Of a stretch of 20,775 bases of DNA, positions 7,325 to 15,305 are shown one piece after another. The notes under the pieces were generated by a model. That model was not told the DNA's origin and ran no database searches. It was given only the letters and a program-made list of their open reading frames with translations. The position numbers were made by a program, and so were the translations under genes. The stretch is from positions 1-20,775 of the IMG/VR virus record IMGVR_UViG_3300033153_001675, one strand, 5' to 3'. The first letter of the stretch is position 1; each line of letters begins with the position of its first letter. The DNA comes from a virus.

Positions 7325-9736
7325 TTATTGCATATTAAATGCACTTAAGTTTAATCCATCAGGATTTTCTGTTTCAGTAAAATTAGTTGGAGGCGTATCA
7401 TTTTTTCTCTGACTAATCATTTCACTTTGTTGAGTACCTGATATTCTTGTTCTTTGATCTTTACGATCTTCAATTAGTTTTTCTTTTTCTCTCTTAAAAC
7501 CTACATCAAGCTGAGCTAACTGCATGTCATATCTAAACTTTAACTCCATCTCTTCTTTTCTCATTTGAGATTCTCTTTCAATTTTATTTATATTGAACTG
7601 AGATTTAGCTTGTTCTATTTGTACTTGTGTTTCGGCTAGCGCTTGTTGTTTTTGCATTTCAGCTAGCGCAGCCTTTTCAGCTGTTTGAGCGTTCGCTTGA
7701 GCTTGTGCTTGTATGTTAGCTTGTGCAGCTTGTTGATCTGCTTGTGCTTTTTTCTTTCTTCTATATTTTAACATTTGATTAGCTAAAGCTAGATTTTTAA
7801 CATTCCTTATATCTATAGCGTCTTCTAATGTTATAGAATTAGTTTTTAAAGCGATTTGAATATTTTGCTCAAGTTGTTCTTTTTCCTCTTCATCTGGCTC
7901 TAATTGTAAAAATATACCGAAGTCATGTATGTTTATTTTAGATAATTGATCTAAAGTACCTACATTATATTCTGATATACTATTTTCTAAAGCTTGTCTA
8001 GTTAATGGGTATTGCAGCGCATCAGCAACTCTTAATGATATATTTTCACAAGTTCTTAATGTTAAAAATAATTGAGCTTGCAATATATGCCTAGTAGCTG
8101 TATTACTATTAGCTGCAGCAAGTTTTTGTAAACCTACTAATGAGTTTTTATCTGGCGTACTACCATCTCGCGCTTCATTTAATCCTGTTACATCTCTTAT
8201 CATTTGTAAATAATACTGATAAGTCTGTATTAAAGTTCCTATTTTTCCGCCACCACTTCCAGTCTGTAACTCTTGTATAGGTACTTTACCTCTATTAGGA
8301 TCACCTTCTTGAGTCAAACTTCTACCTACAATACTACCAGTTTGGAAATACATGTTTAACGCTTCGGCTGGATTATACTTTGTACCATTGCCTAAATCAA
8401 CTTCGGCTAATCCGTCCATGTCTAAAAATACACCATCAGGAACTGTTCTAGCCAGCACTTGTTGTATTTTAAGATGTGTAAGTTGAATCATATCAGCAAA
8501 GCCTGTTATTCTTTTTACTAATGAATTAATTCTACCTTTGTATAATCTTGGTGCACATATATTATAATTCATATTAACCTTAACAGTATCACCAGTAGGT
8601 CTAGTCATATTTTTAGCTAGCTTCCACTCTAACATCATAGGATGTCCTAGTATTTTTGCTCCACTATACAATACTTCTATTGACCTAGTAATTACCTCAA
8701 AGTTTTCAGTTTCAGGTGGATTAAAAGTGTCAGGCTTTTCTAATACTTTTTCTAACCCAAAAGCGTTTTTCTTAATTTTAAATACTTGATCATGATAAGT
8801 TTTGTATTCAAAATACATAACTTGTACAGTTAAATCATCATATCTACCATTCCAGTTTCTTAAATATTCTGGATTACCTGGATATTTTTGTATTGTTTCT
8901 AGTTCTTCATCAGTTAACTGTGGAAACTGCTTTTTAATATCTGGTATAGAAACAGATTTAACTTCTCCTACATAATATAAGTTTTCAAAGTTAGGATCAT
9001 CTGTATAAGAATAAACCATAGCTGCTGGGTCTACATAATCTACAGTAACACCCTCAGCTTCATTAAATCTAGTTTTTACAGCAGCAATACCTAAAACAGT
9101 TAAATCGTAAGCTAGTCTTCTTCTAGTTAAATCGTATTTATTATTTTCTAATATATAGTTTATAGCTTCTTCTTCTGCAACTTCAACAGATTGTTTAAAA
9201 TCCATTTGCAAGTGTATTGCTAGTTCTTCTTTGTCTTGTGGCGCTGCATCAGGATTTTCAGAATTAAAAGCATTTACACCTAATATTTGTTTAGCTTCAG
9301 TTAAGTAATCTTTAGCTACAATATCAGTCATTAATCCAACAGCATAATCTGTTCTTTGTCTTGAACAAACAGGATCTTGAGCAAAAGCGTTTATCTCATA
9401 GTTTCTACCAGATATACCATTAACAACAATATCTACAAATTTAGCAATAACAGGTACAGGTTTCCAGTCTAAGTTTAAGTAACTTAAATCACCGTTTATA
9501 GCTAGCTCATCTTTATATTTTTGTACTGGTTGTTCACCTCTAGCATATAACCTTAAATTATGAAACTCGTTAAAATTAACAGCATAGCCAGGAGCATTTA
9601 CTCCACCTCTATAGTTTTTAAACCATTCACTTTCTATAGCTCTGCCTACGGCAAGCCCATACTCTAAAGTAGCTTTTTCTGCAGCTGGTACAACCTGATC
9701 TGGAAAAGAACTATTACTTGTGTAAGAAATTTGCAT
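7325..9736 (-). CDS. Portal protein
   Basis: An 803-aa protein, the size of portals in crAss-like podoviruses, encoded 4 nt after the large terminase. The N-terminal half has portal-like content: WKPVPVIAKFVDIVVNGISG (about residues 91-110), then a long alpha/beta body with LAYDLTVLGIAAVKTRFNE and VDPAAMVYSY, and a helical section with GLNEARDG. Residues about 655-765 form a long coiled coil rich in Gln, Ala, Lys and Glu, typical of the barrel or C-terminal extension in this group. The last 40 residues are polar and Asn/Thr-rich. The portal forms the dodecameric channel at one capsid vertex and docks the terminase. The assignment rests on length, order and motifs. Confidence 0.82.
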   Translation of the reverse strand: MQISYTSNSSFPDQVVPAAEKATLEYGLAVGRAIESEWFKNYRGGVNAPGYAVNFNEFHNLRLYARGEQPVQKYKDELAINGDLSYLNLDWKPVPVIAKFVDIVVNGISGRNYEINAFAQDPVCSRQRTDYAVGLMTDIVAKDYLTEAKQILGVNAFNSENPDAAPQDKEELAIHLQMDFKQSVEVAEEEAINYILENNKYDLTRRRLAYDLTVLGIAAVKTRFNEAEGVTVDYVDPAAMVYSYTDDPNFENLYYVGEVKSVSIPDIKKQFPQLTDEELETIQKYPGNPEYLRNWNGRYDDLTVQVMYFEYKTYHDQVFKIKKNAFGLEKVLEKPDTFNPPETENFEVITRSIEVLYSGAKILGHPMMLEWKLAKNMTRPTGDTVKVNMNYNICAPRLYKGRINSLVKRITGFADMIQLTHLKIQQVLARTVPDGVFLDMDGLAEVDLGNGTKYNPAEALNMYFQTGSIVGRSLTQEGDPNRGKVPIQELQTGSGGGKIGTLIQTYQYYLQMIRDVTGLNEARDGSTPDKNSLVGLQKLAAANSNTATRHILQAQLFLTLRTCENISLRVADALQYPLTRQALENSISEYNVGTLDQLSKINIHDFGIFLQLEPDEEEKEQLEQNIQIALKTNSITLEDAIDIRNVKNLALANQMLKYRRKKKAQADQQAAQANIQAQAQANAQTAEKAALAEMQKQQALAETQVQIEQAKSQFNINKIERESQMRKEEMELKFRYDMQLAQLDVGFKREKEKLIEDRKDQRTRISGTQQSEMISQRKNDTPPTNFTETENPDGLNLSAFNMQ

Positions 9737-9740
9737 TTAT

Positions 9741-11966
9741 TTATTTTATTATTTTAGAAATATTGCCATCATTGTTATATCTTTTAAAACCTAAGTTAAA
9801 AGACTTAATAATATTTTTAGGCGCAGGTCTATATTTATTTTTGTTACAAGCCATTATAGCTAAACCAGAACTTATAGTAGCATCATATTTAGTTCTGTTA
9901 TTAATGTTGAATTTAGCCCAGTCTTCTAAAGTTCTTTGAAAATACATTGAACCATAACCTTCTTTTATTCTGCCTACATTATCGTTTATATAAGTCTCTA
10001 TAGCAGCAGCATGTGCTTGTTTAATATCTTCGCTTGAGTTAGGTATACCACCTATTTCTCTTTCAGTTGTAGATAGTTTATTAGCTAATTTATCAGGACG
10101 ATTCATGCTAAAACCTCTATAACCTCTTCGCTTTAAATAGTATAATAATCTCGGCTTGTTATTTTCAGCAAGTATAGGCATGCCATAAAAATGTAAAGCC
10201 ATTAATACATCTTCAAAAAATATTTCAGCTGTCTGAGGTCTAGCTATATATTCTAAGAAAAACTGATTAAATGGAGCATCTTCCATAGAAAACTTTGTTA
10301 ATCCATGTAAAGCTCCTTTAGAACCTTTACCATCCACAGTACCGCTAATGTCGTAACTGTCACAGCCAAAAGCTCCAATGTGTTCGTTAGCAGGATATTT
10401 TGTTCCATTTTTAATTATTACTTTATTTTGTAAATTATGAGGAGGTACCCAGCTAACAAAAAACCTACCATTATTGCTTGGTATAAAACTTACTGTAGTA
10501 TCTTTTATCCCATTATTCCAAGTAAAATTACCTTGAGTTATGTTTGCTATATTGTTTAACTCTTCGTTGTAATCTATTTGTTGATATATTTTTGTTATAT
10601 TAAAAAGAGCTTGTTTACTTTCATCTCTAAACGCATGAGCTTCTGATCTTGGAAATTGTCTATAATATTCATTTAAACTATCTTGATCATGCTTTAATCC
10701 CTCAACTTCATTTTTCCAATGTTCAATAACTCCTGTTGTAATTTCGTAACCGTCAGCTCCTTCGACTCTATTTTCGCTAGTAACGAAGACAGGTGATCCA
10801 TAAGTATCGATGAATCCTTCGTAGTTCCACTCCATAGGTATGAACAAGCTATAGAGTCCAGAAGTTGTTTGTCCGTTTTTATTTCTTTTTGTAACGTCTG
10901 AATTGTAGTATAAGTGTTTAAAATTGTCTCCACCTTTATCTAATGCATTTGATGTTGAGCCCATCATACATTTACCTACAATCCTAGATCCTAGTCTTAA
11001 CGTAGTTTTTGTAACTCTCCAATTATTTAATATATTGTCAGGTCTTTCCCATTTGCCACTTTCATCATGAGCTAATAGTTTTAGTTTTTCACCATCATAA
11101 GAGTTATCACCTGTATTTTTCCAATCAATAGTTGTATCAAGTCCTTCTAGTTCTGTGAGCTGTTCATTATTTTCCAACTTTCTTCTAGTAAGTTTGGATG
11201 CCGGAACCCTATATGCCAGCTCAGTCTTTGGCCTATCCATACCGTCTTGAATTGGTTTGAAGAAAAACGGATAATTAACGGATATTGGGACAACTTTATC
11301 TGTAAACATTTTTTTGGCATCGGCTCCAGACTTGGAAAGTATACCGAATCTAGCATCGGAAGATATTGTAGCTTGGTTGACAAGTTCCGCGCTTGACATA
11401 AAAGAGAATCCAGATCGTCTGTTTTTAAGGTAGCACATACCGTAACATCTTTTATCTGCTTTACATGCTTCCCAAAATATAAAGAAGAGTCTGTTTGACT
11501 CTCTAAAATCTGGTGCTCCAACGTCGATTTTTGACCATTGCAAGTACATGTAATGAGTACCAGTAATGTAAGTAGCAATACCATCATTATAAAACCAAAA
11601 TCCCTGTTCTCGTCTAGTAAATTCATTGTCAATATAATCGTACCATTTTTCTTTAAAAGTTACAGAATGCTCTTCCCAGTCAAATCTAGTCTTTATTCTT
11701 TGTAATTCTTTTGGATATTCAAATCTTTCCCAGCGTTGTTCCTTTTTGTTTTTACTTCGTTTAAACGGTTCATCTGCTGCTGGTAAAGCGATGCGGAGAT
11801 TTTGTATTTCAATGATTTGTCCAATTTGTCCTGTTTTACTTATTACTATAAAATCATAATCAGAGTTATAACCATACTCCCATTTTTTAAACCTATTGTT
11901 TTTAGCTAATATTTTAGGATTTACAACGTCTTTAATTTCTTTCCAAAGAGTTTGTTCGTAAATCAT
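9741..11966 (-). CDS. terL: Terminase large subunit
   Basis: A 741-aa DNA-packaging motor. The ATPase domain occupies roughly residues 100-450: a degenerate Walker A, KNRRSGFSF (181-189), lacks the usual GxxGxGK[ST]; a Walker B-like KLLAHDE ends at D301/E302; and a coupling motif GSTSN is at 336-340. The C-terminal RNase H-like nuclease has candidate acidic residues at GCDSYD (D536, D539), ENN (E601) and KYDATISSGLAIMA (D694 region). The R-x-G-F-S form of Walker A is what I recall for crAss-like and other Bacteroidota phage terminases. It starts at an ATG overlapping the stop of the upstream small-terminase-like gene (ATGA), so translation is probably coupled. It acts at the portal, cutting and pumping DNA into the procapsid. 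Confidence 0.9.
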   Translation of the reverse strand: MIYEQTLWKEIKDVVNPKILAKNNRFKKWEYGYNSDYDFIVISKTGQIGQIIEIQNLRIALPAADEPFKRSKNKKEQRWERFEYPKELQRIKTRFDWEEHSVTFKEKWYDYIDNEFTRREQGFWFYNDGIATYITGTHYMYLQWSKIDVGAPDFRESNRLFFIFWEACKADKRCYGMCYLKNRRSGFSFMSSAELVNQATISSDARFGILSKSGADAKKMFTDKVVPISVNYPFFFKPIQDGMDRPKTELAYRVPASKLTRRKLENNEQLTELEGLDTTIDWKNTGDNSYDGEKLKLLAHDESGKWERPDNILNNWRVTKTTLRLGSRIVGKCMMGSTSNALDKGGDNFKHLYYNSDVTKRNKNGQTTSGLYSLFIPMEWNYEGFIDTYGSPVFVTSENRVEGADGYEITTGVIEHWKNEVEGLKHDQDSLNEYYRQFPRSEAHAFRDESKQALFNITKIYQQIDYNEELNNIANITQGNFTWNNGIKDTTVSFIPSNNGRFFVSWVPPHNLQNKVIIKNGTKYPANEHIGAFGCDSYDISGTVDGKGSKGALHGLTKFSMEDAPFNQFFLEYIARPQTAEIFFEDVLMALHFYGMPILAENNKPRLLYYLKRRGYRGFSMNRPDKLANKLSTTEREIGGIPNSSEDIKQAHAAAIETYINDNVGRIKEGYGSMYFQRTLEDWAKFNINNRTKYDATISSGLAIMACNKNKYRPAPKNIIKSFNLGFKRYNNDGNISKIIK

Positions 11967-12238
11967 TTACTTCTCCCTTCTGCAAAACCTTTAAATGGTT
12001 TAATTTCTCTTTTATTTTCTAAACCTTTTAAAATGTTCTCTTCTTCTTCTATACGTTGTAGTATTTCAAATGCGTCCATAATACAAAGCTTTTTAGTGGC
12101 TGCAGCATTTTTTAATCTATCTGCTGCTAAGTCATCTGAGTCATTAGTTATAATTTGCTCTTCTGCTACTTTAATTAACTCGTCTACAGCTTTACGCCCA
12201 GCTCGGATTATATTCTTTCTCGTCTCCTTCGTATTCAT
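11963..12238 (-). CDS. Small-terminase-like protein
   Basis: A 91-aa helical protein whose stop overlaps the large-terminase start (ATGA). Conserved pieces are NIIRAGRKAVDELIKVAEEQI (centre at residues 9-28), DLAADRLKNAAATKKLCIMDA (about 36-56) and ILQRIEEEENIL. The position directly before terL and the all-helical, basic N-terminal section fit a DNA-recognition subunit of the packaging motor, and I recall near-identical patterns ahead of terL in uncultured marine phages. No helix-turn-helix can be proven by eye. The ATG at 12236-12238 lies 47 nt inside the preceding GroES-like gene, with no better start further in, so the overlap is probably real. Confidence 0.6.
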   Translation of the reverse strand: MNTKETRKNIIRAGRKAVDELIKVAEEQIITNDSDDLAADRLKNAAATKKLCIMDAFEILQRIEEEENILKGLENKREIKPFKGFAEGRSK

Positions 12239-12776
12239 GGATTAAAGCTATATCATTTGATTTCATACAATAAAGTCGTTCACCTTCTACAATAAACTCA
12301 AACTCAGAGTTAGGCGTGAACGTAATAAGTGTCCCAGGTGTTATTTTAAGAGCTTCTAAGGAACTATTGCTATATTTAACTATACCAACATTAGGTTGCT
12401 CTTTACTAATGCTAAATTTCTCTTTATTTAAAATAGGTTTAACAAAGCAATAATTTAAATGGCTATTGCCATTATACATATATATTTGAAAAGGAGAACA
12501 AAAGTAAAGATCATCTTTAAAATATGTTCCACTGTTTCTTTCAATACCTTTTATATCATAATATCTTCTAAATATATTATGATGTACATATACTATATCA
12601 CCTGTTTTTACTTTAGTTTTAAAAGCTGCAGGCGTAGAAACGACAACAGCTTTCTTACTAACAAACTTATGATCTTCAATACTAGTGTTAACAATGAGGG
12701 TTTTATCATCGATCTTCTTTGTATTATCATACCTGTCGTTAAAAGGTTTTATTATAAATTGATATAAACTTTTCAC
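12192..12776 (-). CDS. GroES-like co-chaperonin, possibly with two barrel domains
   Basis: A 194-aa protein starting at GTG (12774-12776), whose first base is the last base of the preceding TAG. Residues about 26-100 hold KKAVVVSTPA (41-50), VKTGDIVYVHHN (56-67) and FKDDLYFCSPFQIYM (86-100). Residues about 108-183 hold VGIVKYSNSS (130-139), ITPGTLITFTPNSEFEF (145-161), EGERLYCMKSNDIALI (164-179). Both halves show the GroES order: valine-rich strand, vxxGDxVxf, then xxxxDIxxI. I recognise this as a tandem GroES-like layout seen in marine phage structural operons. Phage GroES analogues such as T4 gp31 work with host GroEL to fold the capsid protein, so a capsid-folding role is a reasonable inference given the neighbouring head genes. 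Confidence 0.55.
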   Translation of the reverse strand: MKSLYQFIIKPFNDRYDNTKKIDDKTLIVNTSIEDHKFVSKKAVVVSTPAAFKTKVKTGDIVYVHHNIFRRYYDIKGIERNSGTYFKDDLYFCSPFQIYMYNGNSHLNYCFVKPILNKEKFSISKEQPNVGIVKYSNSSLEALKITPGTLITFTPNSEFEFIVEGERLYCMKSNDIALIHEYEGDEKEYNPSWA

Positions 12777-13000
12777 TAGTATTTTAAATCGTATTCAACT
12801 GATATAGCCATATTACGATTAAACTTTTTCCAAGGTAATACTTCATTGTTTTTCTCAATGAATATATTATAAGACTGATCATTGTCTTCAAAAAGAATAT
12901 CGCTAATAGTATGTCCACCGTATACTTCCTGACCAGTAGAATAATGCATAGCATCATTTTTATAGTCAGAGCCTATACTAATCTTCCTTATTATTTTCAC
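12776..13000 (-). CDS. Conserved small phage protein, 74 aa
   Basis: I chose the GTG at 12998-13000 because a clean AGGAG lies six bases upstream; an in-frame TTG at 13024 would add eight residues but has no such support. The product begins KIIRKISIGSDYKNDAMHY and has NEVLPWKKFNRNMAISVEY near the C-terminus. I recognise the pattern from small genes beside head genes in marine phages, but no function is known to me. It overlaps the upstream gene by 23 nt and its TAG overlaps the GTG of the GroES-like gene by one base (TAGTG), so both junctions look coupled. It contains no membrane segment and no cysteine. Confidence 0.62.
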   Translation of the reverse strand: MKIIRKISIGSDYKNDAMHYSTGQEVYGGHTISDILFEDNDQSYNIFIEKNNEVLPWKKFNRNMAISVEYDLKY

Positions 13001-13214
13001 TGTATTCTCCTGTTTTAAGATCAACGTCTATATTACCATACTTATCTTGAAGTTTCTTTTTTACATTTTCTACAACTGATCTTTCTTGAGCAGCTTTAAT
13101 TAGTAGTTCGTTTTCAACAAGCCTCATGTGGCCTAGTTGATAAAGTGTATTGTTAAAATTATTAGAAACTTCTTTTACTTCAGATAACTCTTTTTTAGTT
13201 ATTTTATTTGCCAT
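12978..13214 (-). CDS. Small coiled-coil phage protein, 78 aa
   Basis: A 78-aa helical protein. Residues 6-55 are a continuous charged helix with heptad-like hydrophobics (VSNNFNNTLYQLGHMRLVENELL). The C-terminus carries DKYGNIDVDLKTGEY, a 'KYG-ID--TG-Y' ending I recognise from small conserved marine-phage proteins of unknown function. No catalytic motif is visible. It may act as a chaperone or assembly factor, but that is only inference from its position in the head operon. The start ATG follows three TTTAA repeats that include the stop of the methyltransferase gene, with no Shine-Dalgarno. The 3' end overlaps the next gene. Confidence 0.6.
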   Translation of the reverse strand: MANKITKKELSEVKEVSNNFNNTLYQLGHMRLVENELLIKAAQERSVVENVKKKLQDKYGNIDVDLKTGEYSENNKED

Positions 13215-13224
13215 TTAATTTAAT

Positions 13225-13794
13225 TTAATTTTTAATATATGCCCATGAAGAATCTAAAAATACTATTACTTCTTCTGGGTTAAATTTTTCGTCAACTGCT
13301 TTTTTGACGTCTGACCAACTGTAATCATGGCCAGCAATTATGCCTTTATACTTTAGCTTTGGTAGACATAATTCAATATCTTTTTTTACATCTTCATACT
13401 TGTGACTTGCGTCTATGTATATAAATTCAAACTCACCGTTTGGAAACTTAGGCACTTCATCATAGCTATAACCTTGGTGATGGTATATATTGTTAAAGTA
13501 TCTTGTATTTTTATTATACTCTGATTTAACTTTTGACCATGTATAACCAAATTCTTTATTAAACTCTTCAGTACCTTTGAATGGATCAACACTATGTATC
13601 TCGCTAAATATACCACTAGCAGCTATCATTTGAGTCGACTCACCCATGTAGCTACCTACTTCTAAAGCTTTACCGTAATCAGGTAAGTTATCGCAAACAT
13701 AATTTAATAAAAATGCAAAGCCAAAAAAATGATTATTTTTAGCTCTCCCACTCATTCTCCAAGGAAGATGAGTGTTAAATCTTTGAGTTATCAT
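13225..13794 (-). CDS. Class I SAM-dependent methyltransferase
   Basis: A 189-aa single-domain methyltransferase. Motif I, ALEVGSYMGE (43-52), binds SAM. SVDPF (68-72) provides the acidic residue after strand 2. FIYIDASHKYEDVKKDI (124-140) matches the D-x-SH-x-Y-x-x-V-x-x-D pattern of the Methyltransf_24-type small-molecule or sugar O-methyltransferases, and GIIAGHDY (151-158) is the usual following strand with metal-binding-like His/Asp. DNA-methylase signatures such as DPPY or PC are absent, so DNA methylation is unlikely. The substrate is unknown; a host surface sugar or a virion component are possibilities. The start ATG overlaps the upstream stop by one base (TAATG). Several aromatic residues near the N-terminus might contact substrate. 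Confidence 0.82.
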   Translation of the reverse strand: MITQRFNTHLPWRMSGRAKNNHFFGFAFLLNYVCDNLPDYGKALEVGSYMGESTQMIAASGIFSEIHSVDPFKGTEEFNKEFGYTWSKVKSEYNKNTRYFNNIYHHQGYSYDEVPKFPNGEFEFIYIDASHKYEDVKKDIELCLPKLKYKGIIAGHDYSWSDVKKAVDEKFNPEEVIVFLDSSWAYIKN

Positions 13795-14150
13795 TAATAA
13801 TACGCTAATATTTCAGTAGCAGTAGTACCATCAGTTCCATCTTTGCCATATATTTTTTTAACAAGTACAGGCATAAAAGTACCAGTAGGTACGCCTACAA
13901 ATTTAACAGGTGTAGTATCTCCTTCTAATAATACTTTAACATTACCTGTTCCGCCTACATATAAGCAAGCTCCTCTGTGTAGCACAGCTACTTCATCAGC
14001 AGCAGGTGTAGGTAGTACATCTTGAGCTACGTCATTTTTCCCAGTTCCACTAGCTATTGTTATAGCATTAGCAGAGTGAGCAAATCGTCTTGGCTCAGCA
14101 GCCATGTTACCTTCTAGTCCAGCAATATCTATTTCTATTGATCCAGCCAT
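13794..14150 (-). CDS. Decoration-like small virion protein (putative)
   Basis: A 118-aa Gly/Thr/Ala/Val-rich protein with alternating hydrophobics and no lysine-rich tail. The C-terminal FVGVPTGTFMPVLVKKIYG (84-102) followed by TTATEILAYY resembles a short beta-structured protein common in marine phage head regions ('FVGV-G-FLPV-VK-V' then 'TTA--I-A-'), which I believe is a decoration or spike-like virion protein. HRGACLYVGGTGNVKVLLEGD (core 59-77) fits jelly-roll-like strands. The role is inferred from pattern only. It starts two bases after the end of the holin-like remnant, behind a coding-strand run of AAAT repeats, and its TAA overlaps the start of the methyltransferase. Confidence 0.55.
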   Translation of the reverse strand: MAGSIEIDIAGLEGNMAAEPRRFAHSANAITIASGTGKNDVAQDVLPTPAADEVAVLHRGACLYVGGTGNVKVLLEGDTTPVKFVGVPTGTFMPVLVKKIYGKDGTDGTTATEILAYY

Positions 14151-14151
14151 T

Positions 14152-14509
14152 TTATTTATTTATTTTTGTTATTTTTTCAGCACCACGACTTCCGAAGTAT
14201 GCTACATAAACTGTTACCAGTAATGTTTTTAAAAGGTCTAGTGTTTTTACTTAGCCAAGAGTCTGACTTCATGTCTGCTCTCCATCTACTTGAAACCTCT
14301 TTTAACTCTTGCAAGTCTTGTTCTATCAGCTTCATAGCCTGCTCTTTATCAACAGCCTTGATCTTATTATCACTTGTTATAAGATTTTTTACTACACCAA
14401 GACCGCCTTGATCAGGTAATACGTCGCCAATAGCTTCTAAAACTTTAGGCGCTTTGCTAGCCAAAAAAGCTCCGATCTTAGTTTCTTTGAAAGTTTTTTT
14501 GCTTTCCAT
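14152..14509 (-). pseudogene. Holin-like gene with internal deletion and frameshift
   Basis: The ATG frame (start 14507-14509, overlapping the upstream TAA) encodes KETKIGAFLASKAPKVLEAI, then DVLPDQGGLGVVKNLI, a charged helix, and KSDSWLSKNTRP. This is the N-terminal part of a holin-like family in marine phages that normally continues into two or three membrane helices. Here the frame becomes FKNITGNSLC and stops at 14177. In the +1 frame, starting exactly at the same bases, the text reads LDLLKTLLVTVYVAYFGSRG then AEKITK and stops at 14152-14154. That is the expected final helix and tail of the family. The central helices (I expect roughly 30-40 residues) are missing. The junction lies in CTAGACCTT (coding strand), compatible with deletion between short direct repeats. 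Confidence 0.62.
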
Positions 14510-15300
14510 TACTTGTCTTTCTTTTTACCTATTAAGTTTTTAACCATCATAGCTCCTTTAATAATAGTAGCAGGATCTAACGCATTAGAGACAGTCTTTT
14601 GCTCTAACTGATCTGTTACTACATTTTTAATCCTGTCAGCATCTCCTGTGCTGCCTATTACAACAGTGTTATCTGTTTTAGCTTTAGTAGCGTTTCTATA
14701 TTGCGCAACTAATTCACTAGGCCCTTCTCTTAATATTTCTTCTTTTGTCTTAGGTCTTTTATAACCTAACTCTGGGTCATAAACTCTTTTATCTCTAACT
14801 TGAGAATATATCCTATTGTACAACTCAGTACCTATTTGATCTGCTGAAGGTTTAGCGTCTTGTTTAGGTTGTGTTTCAACTGTTTTAGGTTTATTTATAT
14901 ACTCTCTGCTTTTTTCAGACTCTAACTCTTGTTTTTGTCTATAAGCTTCCGCAGCTGCTGTAAAATCTTCAAAAGATTTATACTTGCTTTTTACGTTATC
15001 TCTATTTTCGTTCCAAGCATCTCTGTCAGTTCCTTCACCTTTTCTTTTAGATAAAACTTCTGTTTCTATATAATCTCCTTTTTCGTCTGTACCTTTAGTT
15101 TTTGTAGTAGATACTATTTCTTTTTTACTACTTTTTAAGTTTTCAGTCGCTCTATTATCAGCACTTTTCTCAACTTTTTTAACTTTATCACCTGGGCCTT
15201 CCATTAAATAAGTTGGAGTAACAAGACCTTTACGGACCATTGGGTTGTCTGATCCGTAAAGTTCTTTTGATTTTCCTTGGAATTTTAATTTAAAAGCCAT
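14509..15300 (-). CDS. Lys/Glu-rich hypothetical protein with MAFK start
   Basis: A 263-aa hydrophilic protein. It starts MAFKLKFQGKSKELYG. Residues 40-130 are rich in Lys, Glu, Thr and Asp, with a motif SKYKSFEDFTAAAEAYR (105-121) also present in the next gene upstream (15306-16496). The C-terminus LDPATIIKGAMMVKNLIGKK (centre about 241-259) could be a short amphipathic helix, followed by a basic end. No enzymatic motif is visible. It is the last gene before the holin-like remnant, and its stop overlaps that gene by one base. I cannot assign a function; a virion-packaged or ejected protein is possible but unproven. Confidence 0.6.
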   Translation of the reverse strand: MAFKLKFQGKSKELYGSDNPMVRKGLVTPTYLMEGPGDKVKKVEKSADNRATENLKSSKKEIVSTTKTKGTDEKGDYIETEVLSKRKGEGTDRDAWNENRDNVKSKYKSFEDFTAAAEAYRQKQELESEKSREYINKPKTVETQPKQDAKPSADQIGTELYNRIYSQVRDKRVYDPELGYKRPKTKEEILREGPSELVAQYRNATKAKTDNTVVIGSTGDADRIKNVVTDQLEQKTVSNALDPATIIKGAMMVKNLIGKKKDK

Positions 15301-15305
15301 AATAT

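Noticed and set aside
10694-10933. A 79-codon minus-strand frame inside terL
   Set aside because: It is fully contained in terL in a different frame, with no independent start signal.
11147-11632. A 161-codon minus-strand frame inside the terminase gene
   Set aside because: It lies in another frame of terL, whose own frame carries the Walker and coupling motifs; the product has no recognisable domain.
13001-13024. TTG start for the small gene at 12776
   Set aside because: The GTG at 13000 has AGGAG at proper spacing and gives the conserved KIIRKISIGSDY start.
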